DNA from: an uncultured bacterium
GTDB taxonomy: Bacteria > Verrucomicrobiota > Lentisphaeria > Victivallales > UBA1829
Assembly: GCA_900548385.1 (NCBI GenBank)
Contig: URKJ01000028.1
Location: forward strand, 1-59,278
Reading direction: 5' to 3'
Length of the DNA stretch: 59,278 nt
In this document: in pieces, positions 33,286-40,951 of the stretch
Position numbering within the stretch: the first letter of the stretch is position 1
Layout: the number at the start of each line of letters is the position of its first letter
The notes under the pieces: generated by a model
The model's input: only the letters and a program-made list of their open reading frames with translations
What the model was told of the DNA's origin: nothing
Databases searched by the model: none
Program-made: the position numbers and the translations under genes

Positions 33286-35691
33286 TCAGCGAAGTTCAAC
33301 GCCGAGACCGTGTTCCAGTCTGGCGCGGAGTTTTTCATGCGCTTTATTGACTTCATCATCGGTAAGCGTGCGTTCCCCGCTGCGGAACGTCAGCGAATAC
33401 GCCATGCTCTTTTTGCCGTTCATCGACTCGTTGCTGAAAATGTCGAACAGCTGAACATCGACCAAATTCGGCACTTTGGAGCGTTTGATGAACGAAATGA
33501 CCGTTTCGTTTTCCATGTCGGCGGGGGCGAGGAACGCCACGTCGCGCGAGGTGGACGGGAAGAGCGAGATCGGTTTGTAATAAACCGGTTTTTTCGATGC
33601 CGTCAACAGGTTGGAAAGCTGGAAGACCGCAATATACAGCGGTGTCTGGAGACGCATTCCTTTGACGAGTGACGCATGGATTCTGCCGAACACTCCTGCA
33701 CGTTTGCCGTCAAGCACGAGTTCGGCGCATTCCCCTTTGGTGAAGCGCTTGTCGTCGCAGGGTCTGACGGTATAGTTCGGATTTCCGCGCTCTTCCAGAA
33801 AGGTTTCAATGAGTCCTTTGAGATCATAGAAATCATAGAGTTCGGAACGTTCCCCGGAGAACCGCTCCGGATGACGCTGTCCGGTGAGGGCGATGACGAC
33901 TTCCTGACGTTCTTCCGGATATTTTTCCGGGTTTTTGCAGAAACAGTTGCCGATTTCAAACAGGGCAAGATTCGTGTTCTTGCGCGAGATGTTGCGTTTG
34001 ACCGTCGCCAGCATTCCTCCGAGCAGGGAGGGACGCAGGATCGCAAGATCAAGGCTGATGGGGTTGATCGGCGCAACGAGGTCTTCTTTTGTGAAATCAT
34101 AGTCGAGCAGAGCGGTTTTCTCGTCAATCATGCTGGTTCCGAGGCATTCGCAGAGTCCGGTGCTGACAAGAGCGTCGCGTACGGCGGCGACCGGAGCGAA
34201 GGTATCGGCGGAGAAATCCGCGCATTTGACGGCGTTGACCGGAACATCCGGTATCTTGTCGAGTCCGTGAATGCGGGCGACTTCTTCCGCGAGGTCGGCT
34301 TCCATTGTGACATCGGCACGATAGGTCGGCGGGATCACATAGCAGGATTCCGCGTTGACCGGTTCCACTTCCATTCCGAGTTTTGAGAAAATCGTGGAGA
34401 TTTCAAGGTCGGCGACTTCCATTCCGAGCAGGCTGCGGATGCGTCCGTAGCGGCAGAGAATGCGCGGCTGCGGTTCCGCCGGAGCCGCAACGGAAACGAG
34501 GTCGGAAACCAGTTCCCCGCCGGCGAGTTCGAGAATCAGAGCGGCAGCCCGTGCGCTCGCTTTTTCCACCATGCCGGGGTCCGCGCCGCGTTCGTAGCGG
34601 TGGGAGGCGTCGGAGGAAAGGTTGAGTTTGGCGGAGGTCATGCGGACGCTGGTCTTATTGAAGTAAGCGGCTTCCAGGACAACGTCTCTGGTGGAGTCCA
34701 GGACACCGCTGTATTCCCCGCCCATCACGCCGGCGATCGCGACCGGTTTTTCCGCATCGGCAATGACGAGCATTTCAGGCGAGAGATCGTATTTTTTTCC
34801 GTCGAGCGCGGTGATGGATTCGTTTTCCCCGGCGCGGCGTACAACGATCCTGCCCTCTTTGAGCAGGGAACGGTCGAATACATGCAGCGGCAGGCCGAGT
34901 TCCATCATCACATAGTTGGTGATGTCCACAATGTTGTTGATCGGGCGTATGCCGATGGCTTCCAGGCGTTTCCGCATCCATTCCGGGCTCTCGCCGACCG
35001 TGACGCCGCGAATGACTCTGGCGGTGTATTTCGGGCAGAGGTCCGCCGCTTCAACGGTGACGAGACTGGAAAAATCTTCGGTGACATTTGCCGCCGGAAG
35101 GTCGGCGGCGGGAAAGCGGAGCTCTCCGCCCTGAAGCGCATAAACGTCGCGCGCCACGCCCCAGTGGGACAGCCAGTCGGGACGGTTCTGCGTCAGTTCA
35201 AGTGAATAGACCGTGTCGCCTTTGAACATGTCGGCGACGGATTGACCGAGCGGCGTGTCAGGGGGGAGGATCATCAGACCGTCGTGTTCGTTGCTGAGTC
35301 CGAGCTCTCTTGCACTGCACATCATGCCGAACGATTCGACTCCGCGCAGTTTGCCTTTGCCGATGGTGAAATCCTTGCCGCCGTCGGGATCTTTGAACGT
35401 TGTGCCGATGGTGGCGAGCGGAACGATGTTTCCCGCATCGCAGTTCGGGGCTCCGCAGACGATCTGGAGCGGTTCGCCCGTACCGGGATCGACTTTGCAG
35501 ATCGAAAGATGATCGGAGTTCGGATGTTTCTCCCGCGAGAGGATTTTTGCGGTGACAACGCCCTGCGGCACGGTTGCGGTCGAGATGATCTCTTCCACTT
35601 CGAGCCCTGCGCGGGTCAGTGTTGCGGCAAGTTCCTCCGGCGTGGAGTTCAGCGTGATATGATCGGAAAGCCAGTTGAGTGAAATTTTCAT
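33286..35691 (-). CDS. pheT: Phenylalanyl-tRNA synthetase beta subunit
   Basis: The 801-residue subunit has the full bacterial arrangement: tRNA-binding domain near 40-150, B3/B4 editing core, B5 DNA-binding-like domain, and the C-terminal FDX-ACB anticodon domain starting near KPISLFPSTSRDVAFL. The start MKISLNWLSDHI is typical. AAGGA lies nine bases before the ATG. It pairs with PheS to charge tRNA-Phe. It follows pheS by 24 bases. Confidence 0.97.
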   Translation of the reverse strand: MKISLNWLSDHITLNSTPEELAATLTRAGLEVEEIISTATVPQGVVTAKILSREKHPNSDHLSICKVDPGTGEPLQIVCGAPNCDAGNIVPLATIGTTFKDPDGGKDFTIGKGKLRGVESFGMMCSARELGLSNEHDGLMILPPDTPLGQSVADMFKGDTVYSLELTQNRPDWLSHWGVARDVYALQGGELRFPAADLPAANVTEDFSSLVTVEAADLCPKYTARVIRGVTVGESPEWMRKRLEAIGIRPINNIVDITNYVMMELGLPLHVFDRSLLKEGRIVVRRAGENESITALDGKKYDLSPEMLVIADAEKPVAIAGVMGGEYSGVLDSTRDVVLEAAYFNKTSVRMTSAKLNLSSDASHRYERGADPGMVEKASARAAALILELAGGELVSDLVSVAAPAEPQPRILCRYGRIRSLLGMEVADLEISTIFSKLGMEVEPVNAESCYVIPPTYRADVTMEADLAEEVARIHGLDKIPDVPVNAVKCADFSADTFAPVAAVRDALVSTGLCECLGTSMIDEKTALLDYDFTKEDLVAPINPISLDLAILRPSLLGGMLATVKRNISRKNTNLALFEIGNCFCKNPEKYPEERQEVVIALTGQRHPERFSGERSELYDFYDLKGLIETFLEERGNPNYTVRPCDDKRFTKGECAELVLDGKRAGVFGRIHASLVKGMRLQTPLYIAVFQLSNLLTASKKPVYYKPISLFPSTSRDVAFLAPADMENETVISFIKRSKVPNLVDVQLFDIFSNESMNGKKSMAYSLTFRSGERTLTDDEVNKAHEKLRARLEHGLGVELR

Positions 35692-35715
35692 TTGAATGGT
35701 CCTTTCAGACGGAGA

Positions 35716-36735
35716 TTAGAACTGCTCAAGAAAGCGGACGTCGTTTTCGGAGAAGAGACGGAGGTCCTCAATGCGGTGCTTGATCATCGTGAGGCGTTCA
35801 ATGCCCATACCGAATGCGAATCCCTGACAGGTTTCGGGATCGTAGCCGACGTTCTTCAGCACGTTCGGGTTGACCATTCCGGCGCCGACGCATTCGATCC
35901 AGCCGGAGTTTTTGCAGACTTTGCAGCCTTTTCCGCCGCACATCACGCAGGTGAAATCGCATTCCACACTGGGTTCTGTGAACGGGAAGAAGCTCGGACG
36001 CATACGGACTTTGACGCCTTCTCCGAAAAATTCGGCGGCAAATGCCATCAGCGTACTTTTGAGGTCGGCGAGCGAAACGTCCGTGTCAATGTAAAGTCCC
36101 TCGATCTGGTGGAAGTAAACGCCGTGGGTCGCGTCCGGAGTATCGCGGCGGTAACAGCGGCCGGGAGCGACGATGCGGACCGGCGGTTTCTGTCCGAGCA
36201 TGGTGCGGATCTGGACGGGAGAGGTGTGGGAACGCATAATGCGCCCGTCCTCAAAATAGAATGTGTCGACCATGCTCCGGGATGGATGATCGGCTGGAGC
36301 GTTGAGTGCGTCGAAGTTGTTGAAAACGGTTTCGATCTCCGGTCCGCCCGTGGCAATGAAGCCCATGCGGCGGAAGATGTTGCAGCATTCGTCAAAGGTC
36401 TGACAGACGGGATGCTTGCGCCCGGCGTGCCATTTGCGTCCCGGCAGAGTGACGTCGATTTTTTCCGCGGAGCTTTCCGCCGCGGAATCGGCGATGCGGT
36501 TTTTGGCTTCTTCCAGTTTGGCAAGCAGGGTCTGCTTTGCTTCGTTGAACGCTTTTCCGGCAACGGGTTTCTGTTCAGGCGGGACTTTCCCCATCATGGG
36601 GCCGAGGGCGGTGAATGCGCCGTTGCGGCCGATGGTTTTCGCACGGACGGCTTCGACGTCGTTTTCACTTTTTGCGGATGCGAGAGCGGCTTCCGCTTCT
36701 TTGACGATGGTTTGGATTTGATCCAGCAGTTCCAT
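35716..36735 (-). CDS. pheS: Phenylalanyl-tRNA synthetase alpha subunit
   Basis: The 339-residue class II synthetase subunit has the N-terminal coiled coil (first ~80 residues), motif 2 with IVAPGRCYRRDTPDATH, and motif 3 GFAFGMGIERLTMIKH, together with the acceptor-site segment FTEPSVECDF. An extra Cys cluster, CVMCGGKGCKVCKNSG, is as in other bacterial PheS. I chose the ATG at 36735 with AAGGA eight bases before it. A terminator precedes it after rplT. Confidence 0.97.
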   Translation of the reverse strand: MELLDQIQTIVKEAEAALASAKSENDVEAVRAKTIGRNGAFTALGPMMGKVPPEQKPVAGKAFNEAKQTLLAKLEEAKNRIADSAAESSAEKIDVTLPGRKWHAGRKHPVCQTFDECCNIFRRMGFIATGGPEIETVFNNFDALNAPADHPSRSMVDTFYFEDGRIMRSHTSPVQIRTMLGQKPPVRIVAPGRCYRRDTPDATHGVYFHQIEGLYIDTDVSLADLKSTLMAFAAEFFGEGVKVRMRPSFFPFTEPSVECDFTCVMCGGKGCKVCKNSGWIECVGAGMVNPNVLKNVGYDPETCQGFAFGMGIERLTMIKHRIEDLRLFSENDVRFLEQF

Positions 36736-36810
36736 AAGAAATGTCCTTGATTTTAGTTCGGCTGATTTCAGAAGCATTGCGAAAGTGCTTTTGAAAGCAG
36801 CCGGAGAAAC

Positions 36811-36846
36811 AAAAAAGCGCGGAACTCTCCTGGAAAGAGCCCGCGC
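36811..36846 (-). terminator. Terminator or attenuator between rplT and pheS
   Basis: On the minus strand GCGCGG and CCGCGC (ends at 36846 and 36817) pair, with an inner CTCT/AGAG stem and a seven-base loop, followed by a run of six T (36816-36811). It lies 28 bases after the rplT stop and about 75 bases before pheS, for which no promoter is visible, so it may partly terminate the rplT transcript or be read through under control. Confidence 0.75.
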
Positions 36847-36873
36847 AGGGTGTCCGATCGGTCAGACGTTTGT

Positions 36874-37224
36874 TCAGCAGGCTGCTTTGGCTTTTTCGAC
36901 CAGAGCAGTAAATGCCGCGGCGTCATTGACGGCAAGATCGGCAAGGACTTTACGATTCAGCGTGATTCCGGCTTTTTTGAGGCCGTTGATGAATTTGCTG
37001 TAGTTGAGTCCCTGCTGACGGCAGGCCGCATTGATACGGATGGTCCAAAGACCTCTGTACTGACGCTTTTTCTGTTTGCGTCCGACGTATGCATGGGCAT
37101 CGGCTTTGTCGATCGCATCATAAACGGTACGGATGCGCTTGGAACTCGCTCCGTAAAAACCTTTGGCGCGATCCAACGCTCTGTTACGGCGTTTTCTGGA
37201 AGGTACTGCACATGTAACTCTCAT
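36874..37224 (-). CDS. rplT: 50S ribosomal protein L20
   Basis: The 116-residue protein starts MRVTCAVPSRKRRNR and continues with AKGFYGASSKR and the conserved YVGRKQKKR and LWTIRINAACR segments. L20 binds 23S rRNA early in assembly and in some bacteria represses its own operon. The basic N-terminal extension is standard. GGAG lies eight bases before the ATG. The usual order infC-rpmI-rplT is kept. Confidence 0.97.
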   Translation of the reverse strand: MRVTCAVPSRKRRNRALDRAKGFYGASSKRIRTVYDAIDKADAHAYVGRKQKKRQYRGLWTIRINAACRQQGLNYSKFINGLKKAGITLNRKVLADLAVNDAAAFTALVEKAKAAC

Positions 37225-37251
37225 GATATATCTCCGTTTCTCTGGTTAGAC

Positions 37252-37449
37252 TCAGCCGTAGGGCAGAGCTTTCTTGATACGCTGATCCATGCAGGGCTGA
37301 AGAACGCCGTCTTTTCTCATCTGACGTTTCTTCTTTCCGCCTTTGCCGGTCATGAGGTGACGACGGCCCGGCTTCGTGTAAGTGTACTTGCCGGTACCGG
37401 TGCGCTTGACGCGCTTTGCAATACTTTTTCTTGTTTTCAGCTTTGGCAT
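37252..37449 (-). CDS. rpmI: 50S ribosomal protein L35
   Basis: The 65-residue protein begins MPKLKTRKSIAKRVKRT and ends in ALPYG. AAAGGAG lies seven bases before the ATG at 37449. The open frame continues upstream, but that part is the leader. It sits between infC and rplT. Confidence 0.96.
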   Translation of the reverse strand: MPKLKTRKSIAKRVKRTGTGKYTYTKPGRRHLMTGKGGKKKRQMRKDGVLQPCMDQRIKKALPYG

Positions 37450-37524
37450 CGTTTGGCTCCTTTCAGAGTGTTTGTTTTGCTCCGTAACGGCAGACGCCAA
37501 TCAGCCGTTTCCGGAGGGTTGCGT

Positions 37525-38037
37525 TTACTTGACTGGACTGTAAGAAACGCAAATGTTTCTACCAAGAAGCTTTCCGGGGGCGTCCAGCACGCCTTTATCC
37601 TTCAAACTTTCAGTTATTTTATCGACAAGCTCGAAGCCTTTTTCCGGGTGCGCCATTTCGCGCCCCTTGAACATGATGGTGACTTTGAGCTTGCTGCCTT
37701 CCTGAAGAAATTCGACTCCGTGCGCAATCTTGAATTCATAGTCGTGGGTATCAATGTTCAGACGGAACTTGATTTCCTTGACCTTCTGCGCCTGGTTGTG
37801 CTTCTTCTGGTCTTTCAGTTTTTTCTTCTGCTCGTAACAGAGCTTTCCGAAATCCATGATACGGCATACCGGGGGATTGCTTCCCTCGGCGACCATGACC
37901 AGATCAAGCCCCGCATCCTTTGCCTTCTGGCAGGCCGGACCCAATTTCAGCACGCCCAACTGTTCCCCTTCGGGACCAATCACGAGCAGATCCGCGTCTG
38001 AATACGCGCGGTCATTATATTTCAACAGCTTAGCAAT
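37525..38037 (-). CDS. infC: Translation initiation factor IF-3 with ATT start codon
   Basis: The 170-residue factor prevents subunit association and checks the start codon. The N domain holds VIGPEGEQLGVL, the linker has PPVCRIMDFGKLCYEQ, and the C domain has FRLNIDTHDY and MFKGREMAHPEKG. No ATG begins the frame. The first TTG is at 38025, but the better start is ATT at 38037, seven bases after AAAGGGAGGG, which puts a conserved-length N terminus (AKLLKYNDR) in place. A non-AUG start is the known device for IF-3 self-control. It has its own promoter. Confidence 0.93.
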   Translation of the reverse strand: MAKLLKYNDRAYSDADLLVIGPEGEQLGVLKLGPACQKAKDAGLDLVMVAEGSNPPVCRIMDFGKLCYEQKKKLKDQKKHNQAQKVKEIKFRLNIDTHDYEFKIAHGVEFLQEGSKLKVTIMFKGREMAHPEKGFELVDKITESLKDKGVLDAPGKLLGRNICVSYSPVK

Positions 38038-38080
38038 AGGAGTACCCTCCCTTTCGTTTTTTATCTTCTTCGATCTGAGT

Positions 38081-38108
38081 AATATAGCACGTCAAATCTT
38101 ATTGTCAA
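38081..38108 (-). promoter_or_regulatory. Internal promoter of infC
   Basis: Minus-strand TTGACA (38103-38108), 16-bp spacer, TATATT (38081-38086) followed by AC. The -35 is inside the last codons of thrS, so infC-rpmI-rplT can be expressed apart from thrS. The leader is about 37 nt. Confidence 0.65.
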
Positions 38109-39810
38109 CATCTTCCTGAAGTTTTTTCACAAGAGTGTTGAAATCCATCACGCCGAGCTGATCTTCGCGGCGGGAGCGGACGGCAAACCCGTTCGATTCC
38201 ATTTCCTTGTCGCCGACGACCGCCATGTACGGGACGCGCAGGTTCCGGGCATCCTTGATTTTGGCGCCCATACTGCCGGCGCGGGTGTCGCAGTCGACCC
38301 GGAATCCGAGTTTTTTCAGCTTGTCTTTTGCCGCGAGACAGTATTCGTTGTGACGTTCGTTGACGGGGATCAGGCGCAGCTGTTCCGGAGCAAGCCACAT
38401 CGGGAAGACTCCGGCGTAGTGTTCCACCAGAATGCCGAAGAAGCGCTCCAGAGAACCGAACAGCGCGCGGTGAACCATGTACGGCTGATGACGCTGTCCG
38501 TCTTCTCCCACATACTGAAGGTTGAACCGTTCCGGCAGATTGAAGTCGAACTGAATTGTGGAGGTCTGCCACTCGCGGCCGATCGCATCCTTGATCTTGA
38601 GGTCGATTTTCGGTCCGTAGAATGCTCCGCCGCCTTCATCGACTTCGTATTCAAGCCCGCATTTTTCAATCGCCTGGACAAGCGACTTCTGAGCCTGTTC
38701 CCAACGGGCGGGATCGCCGACCGCTTTTGCGGGTTTCGTCGACAGATAGGCTTTGATTTCCTTGAACTGGAAAGTCTTCCAGATGTAGAGACAGAAGTCG
38801 AGAACTTCCATGATCTCGCTTTCAATCTGTTCCGGCGTGCAGATGATGTGTGCATCGTCCTGAGTAAAGCCGCGGACGCGCATGAGTCCGTGGAGCACTC
38901 CGCTCTTCTCATAGCGGTAGACTGTTCCGAGTTCCGCCCAGCGACAGGGCAGTTCGCGGTACGAACGGGTACGGCTTTTGTAAATTTCAATATGGAACGG
39001 ACAGTTCATCGGTTTGACGTAATAGTCGAAGCCGTCAATATCCATATTGGAATACATGCTTTCCTTATAGAAAGAGAGGTGTCCGCTGGTTTCCCACAGT
39101 TCGGAGCGGCCGATGTGCGGAGTATAGAGCAGATCATAACCGTGCGTCGTATGCTGGGCGCGCCAGAACGTTTCGATGATGTTGCGGATGAGCGCGCCGC
39201 GCGGATGCCACAGAACGAGTCCGGGACCGACCGTTTCGGAGATGCTGAACAGATCCAGCTCCTTGCCGAGTTTGCGATGGTCGCGCTTTTTGGCTTCTTC
39301 AATGCGCTGGAGATACTCTTTCAGTTCCTGTTTCGAGGGGAAAGCGATACCGTAAATGCGCTGGAGCATCGGATTGGTTTCCTTCCCGCGGTAATAGGAG
39401 CCGGCAACGGAAACCAGTTTGAATGCGCCGATCTGAGAGGTGCGTTCCACATGCGGACCGCGGCAGAGGTCGACGAAGTCGCCGCATTTGTACATGGTGA
39501 TGACGCCGTCTTCGGGAATATCCGCGAGACGTTCCAGTTTATATTTCTGATCCGCGAGCATTTTTTTCGCTTCGTCGCGGGAGACTTCGATGCGTTCAAA
39601 CGGATAGTCCGCCTTGACGATTTCCGCCATTTTTTCTTCGATGGCGGGAAGTTCTTCGACCTTCAAGTGTTCCGGAAGATCGAAATCATAGTAGAAGCCG
39701 TCTTCCGTACTGGGGCCGATATCGAACTTGGCTTCCGGATAAAGCTGTTTGACCGCCGCCGCCATCACATGCGAGGCGCTGTGGCGGATCGTTTCAACTG
39801 GAAACTGCAT
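38092..39810 (-). CDS. thrS: Threonyl-tRNA synthetase lacking the TGS domain
   Basis: The 572-residue class II enzyme begins directly in the N2 editing domain (HSASH at 10-14), continues with the catalytic core (motif 2 near RYEKSGVLHGLMRVRGFTQDD; zinc-binding MNCPFH region) and ends in the anticodon-binding domain. The usual N-terminal TGS domain of about 60 residues is missing. Upstream sequence does not encode one before the promoter at 39851. AAAGGA lies seven bases before the ATG. It charges tRNA-Thr and clears mischarged serine. Confidence 0.96.
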   Translation of the reverse strand: MQFPVETIRHSASHVMAAAVKQLYPEAKFDIGPSTEDGFYYDFDLPEHLKVEELPAIEEKMAEIVKADYPFERIEVSRDEAKKMLADQKYKLERLADIPEDGVITMYKCGDFVDLCRGPHVERTSQIGAFKLVSVAGSYYRGKETNPMLQRIYGIAFPSKQELKEYLQRIEEAKKRDHRKLGKELDLFSISETVGPGLVLWHPRGALIRNIIETFWRAQHTTHGYDLLYTPHIGRSELWETSGHLSFYKESMYSNMDIDGFDYYVKPMNCPFHIEIYKSRTRSYRELPCRWAELGTVYRYEKSGVLHGLMRVRGFTQDDAHIICTPEQIESEIMEVLDFCLYIWKTFQFKEIKAYLSTKPAKAVGDPARWEQAQKSLVQAIEKCGLEYEVDEGGGAFYGPKIDLKIKDAIGREWQTSTIQFDFNLPERFNLQYVGEDGQRHQPYMVHRALFGSLERFFGILVEHYAGVFPMWLAPEQLRLIPVNERHNEYCLAAKDKLKKLGFRVDCDTRAGSMGAKIKDARNLRVPYMAVVGDKEMESNGFAVRSRREDQLGVMDFNTLVKKLQEDVDNKI

Positions 39811-39850
39811 AGTTGTGTCCTTTCTTTTCCAATAATTTTATCATCCTGTT

Positions 39851-39878
39851 AATATATAGCTGTTTTGCAAAGTAGCAA
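39851..39878 (-). promoter_or_regulatory. Promoter of thrS
   Basis: Minus-strand TTGCTA (39873-39878), 16-bp spacer, TATATT (39851-39856). The leader is about 35 nt. Confidence 0.5.
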
Positions 39879-39908
39879 GCCGTTTTGAGAAGATTATGGT
39901 TTGTATTT

Positions 39909-40787
39909 TTAATTTTCCGTTATTTCCTGCGGAGCGATCCGCTCTGTTTCCCGGCTGAGGGCTTCCCGGTTTTCCGGAGTGTTCCGATAATGTTTCCGGT
40001 AATCCCGCGGGGAGATGCCGAGGTGGTGTTTGAAAAAGCGCGAAAAATAGAATTCGTTGCAGAATTTCAGTTCCAATGCCGTTTCGCGGATCGTCATATC
40101 GGTGCCGGAAAGCAGACGTGTTGCACGCGACACCAGCAGGCGGTTGAAAAAGTGTTTCGGGGAGAATCCCGTGTCGTAAATGAATTTTTTGATGAACGTC
40201 TCCTTGTTCATCCGCATGATCTCCGCCATCCGGGCAACGTCGATTCCTGCGTGGCAATTCCGGAGCAGGTGATCGAACAGCGGTGCGTAGCGGGAATAAC
40301 CGGAGAGCAGAGTATCCACCGGGATCCGGGCGGCGTCCAGGGCACGGGCGGCGGCATTCCAGCAAAGCATCTGCATGGTTGCCGTCATCCGCAGACGGTC
40401 GGGCGGTGCGAGCATCCGGCGGATCATGCCGATCTGTCCCGTGCCGGTTGCATGCCAGAGATCCGGCAGACGCATCAGCAGATCGACCCCGTAGTAAAAT
40501 TCCAGCCCGAAATGAATGGAGAGATGAAGCATGCTCCCGTTCTGGTCATGGGTGATTTCGTGAAATGCGGGGATCAGCACCACGGTGCCCGGAAGAAGCG
40601 GTACCGTTTCTTTTCCGTCCTGAAACGTGCTGTTGCCATCGCTTTCCAGAACACACACCAGACGGTTGTTCGTGAGGCGGCTCTTCCATCTGCCGGGGTT
40701 GTAGCCGTAGAAAAACTCCCGGAATTGCAGATTCAACTGATCGCAGAACGGCCGTATGCCGTATTCTTGAAAATGGGACATCGTCAT
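39909..40787 (-). CDS. AraC family regulator of the glycyl radical enzyme locus
   Basis: The 292-residue protein has an N-terminal cupin-like part (a strand series around LPGTVVLIPAFHEITHDQNG) and a C-terminal AraC domain: GIDVARMAEIMRMNKETFIKKF is the first helix-turn-helix and MTIRETALELKFCNEFYFSRFFK the second, followed by GISPRDYRKH. It is transcribed away from the glycyl radical enzyme, 164 bases apart, so it is the probable regulator of the enzyme, likely an activator because the enzyme promoter looks weak. GGAGAG lies about nine bases before the ATG at 40787. Confidence 0.9.
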   Translation of the reverse strand: MTMSHFQEYGIRPFCDQLNLQFREFFYGYNPGRWKSRLTNNRLVCVLESDGNSTFQDGKETVPLLPGTVVLIPAFHEITHDQNGSMLHLSIHFGLEFYYGVDLLMRLPDLWHATGTGQIGMIRRMLAPPDRLRMTATMQMLCWNAAARALDAARIPVDTLLSGYSRYAPLFDHLLRNCHAGIDVARMAEIMRMNKETFIKKFIYDTGFSPKHFFNRLLVSRATRLLSGTDMTIRETALELKFCNEFYFSRFFKHHLGISPRDYRKHYRNTPENREALSRETERIAPQEITEN

Positions 40788-40813
40788 TGCCGTGCTCTCC
40801 CTGTTTTGTCCGG

Positions 40814-40842
40814 AATATACATTGCCTGCATCTGAAAAACAA
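40814..40842 (-). promoter_or_regulatory. Promoter of the AraC gene at 39909
   Basis: Minus-strand TTGTTT (40837-40842), 17-bp spacer, TATATT (40814-40819). The enzyme side (40843-40951) has only a weak candidate -10, TATCAT at about 40915. Confidence 0.5.
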
Positions 40843-40951
40843 GAGATTTATACTTGAAAAGATATGTTTTTCTCCATTTTGTGCATTCTTTTTCTGCGAT
40901 ATGGGGTGTATTGTATCATAGAAACAGCAAAGTCAGATTCAGGAGGCGGAT

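Noticed and set aside
36736..36873. A pheM-type leader peptide before pheS
   Set aside because: No short ORF with several Phe codons and a ribosome binding site was found; only the terminator stem is clear.
38350..39852. 500-codon frame opposite thrS and similar long frames opposite the GRE (40916-42226), the DUF4886 gene (25254-26429) and the S41 gene (14290-15510)
   Set aside because: All are antisense to well-identified genes, show repeated unlikely residues and no family match.
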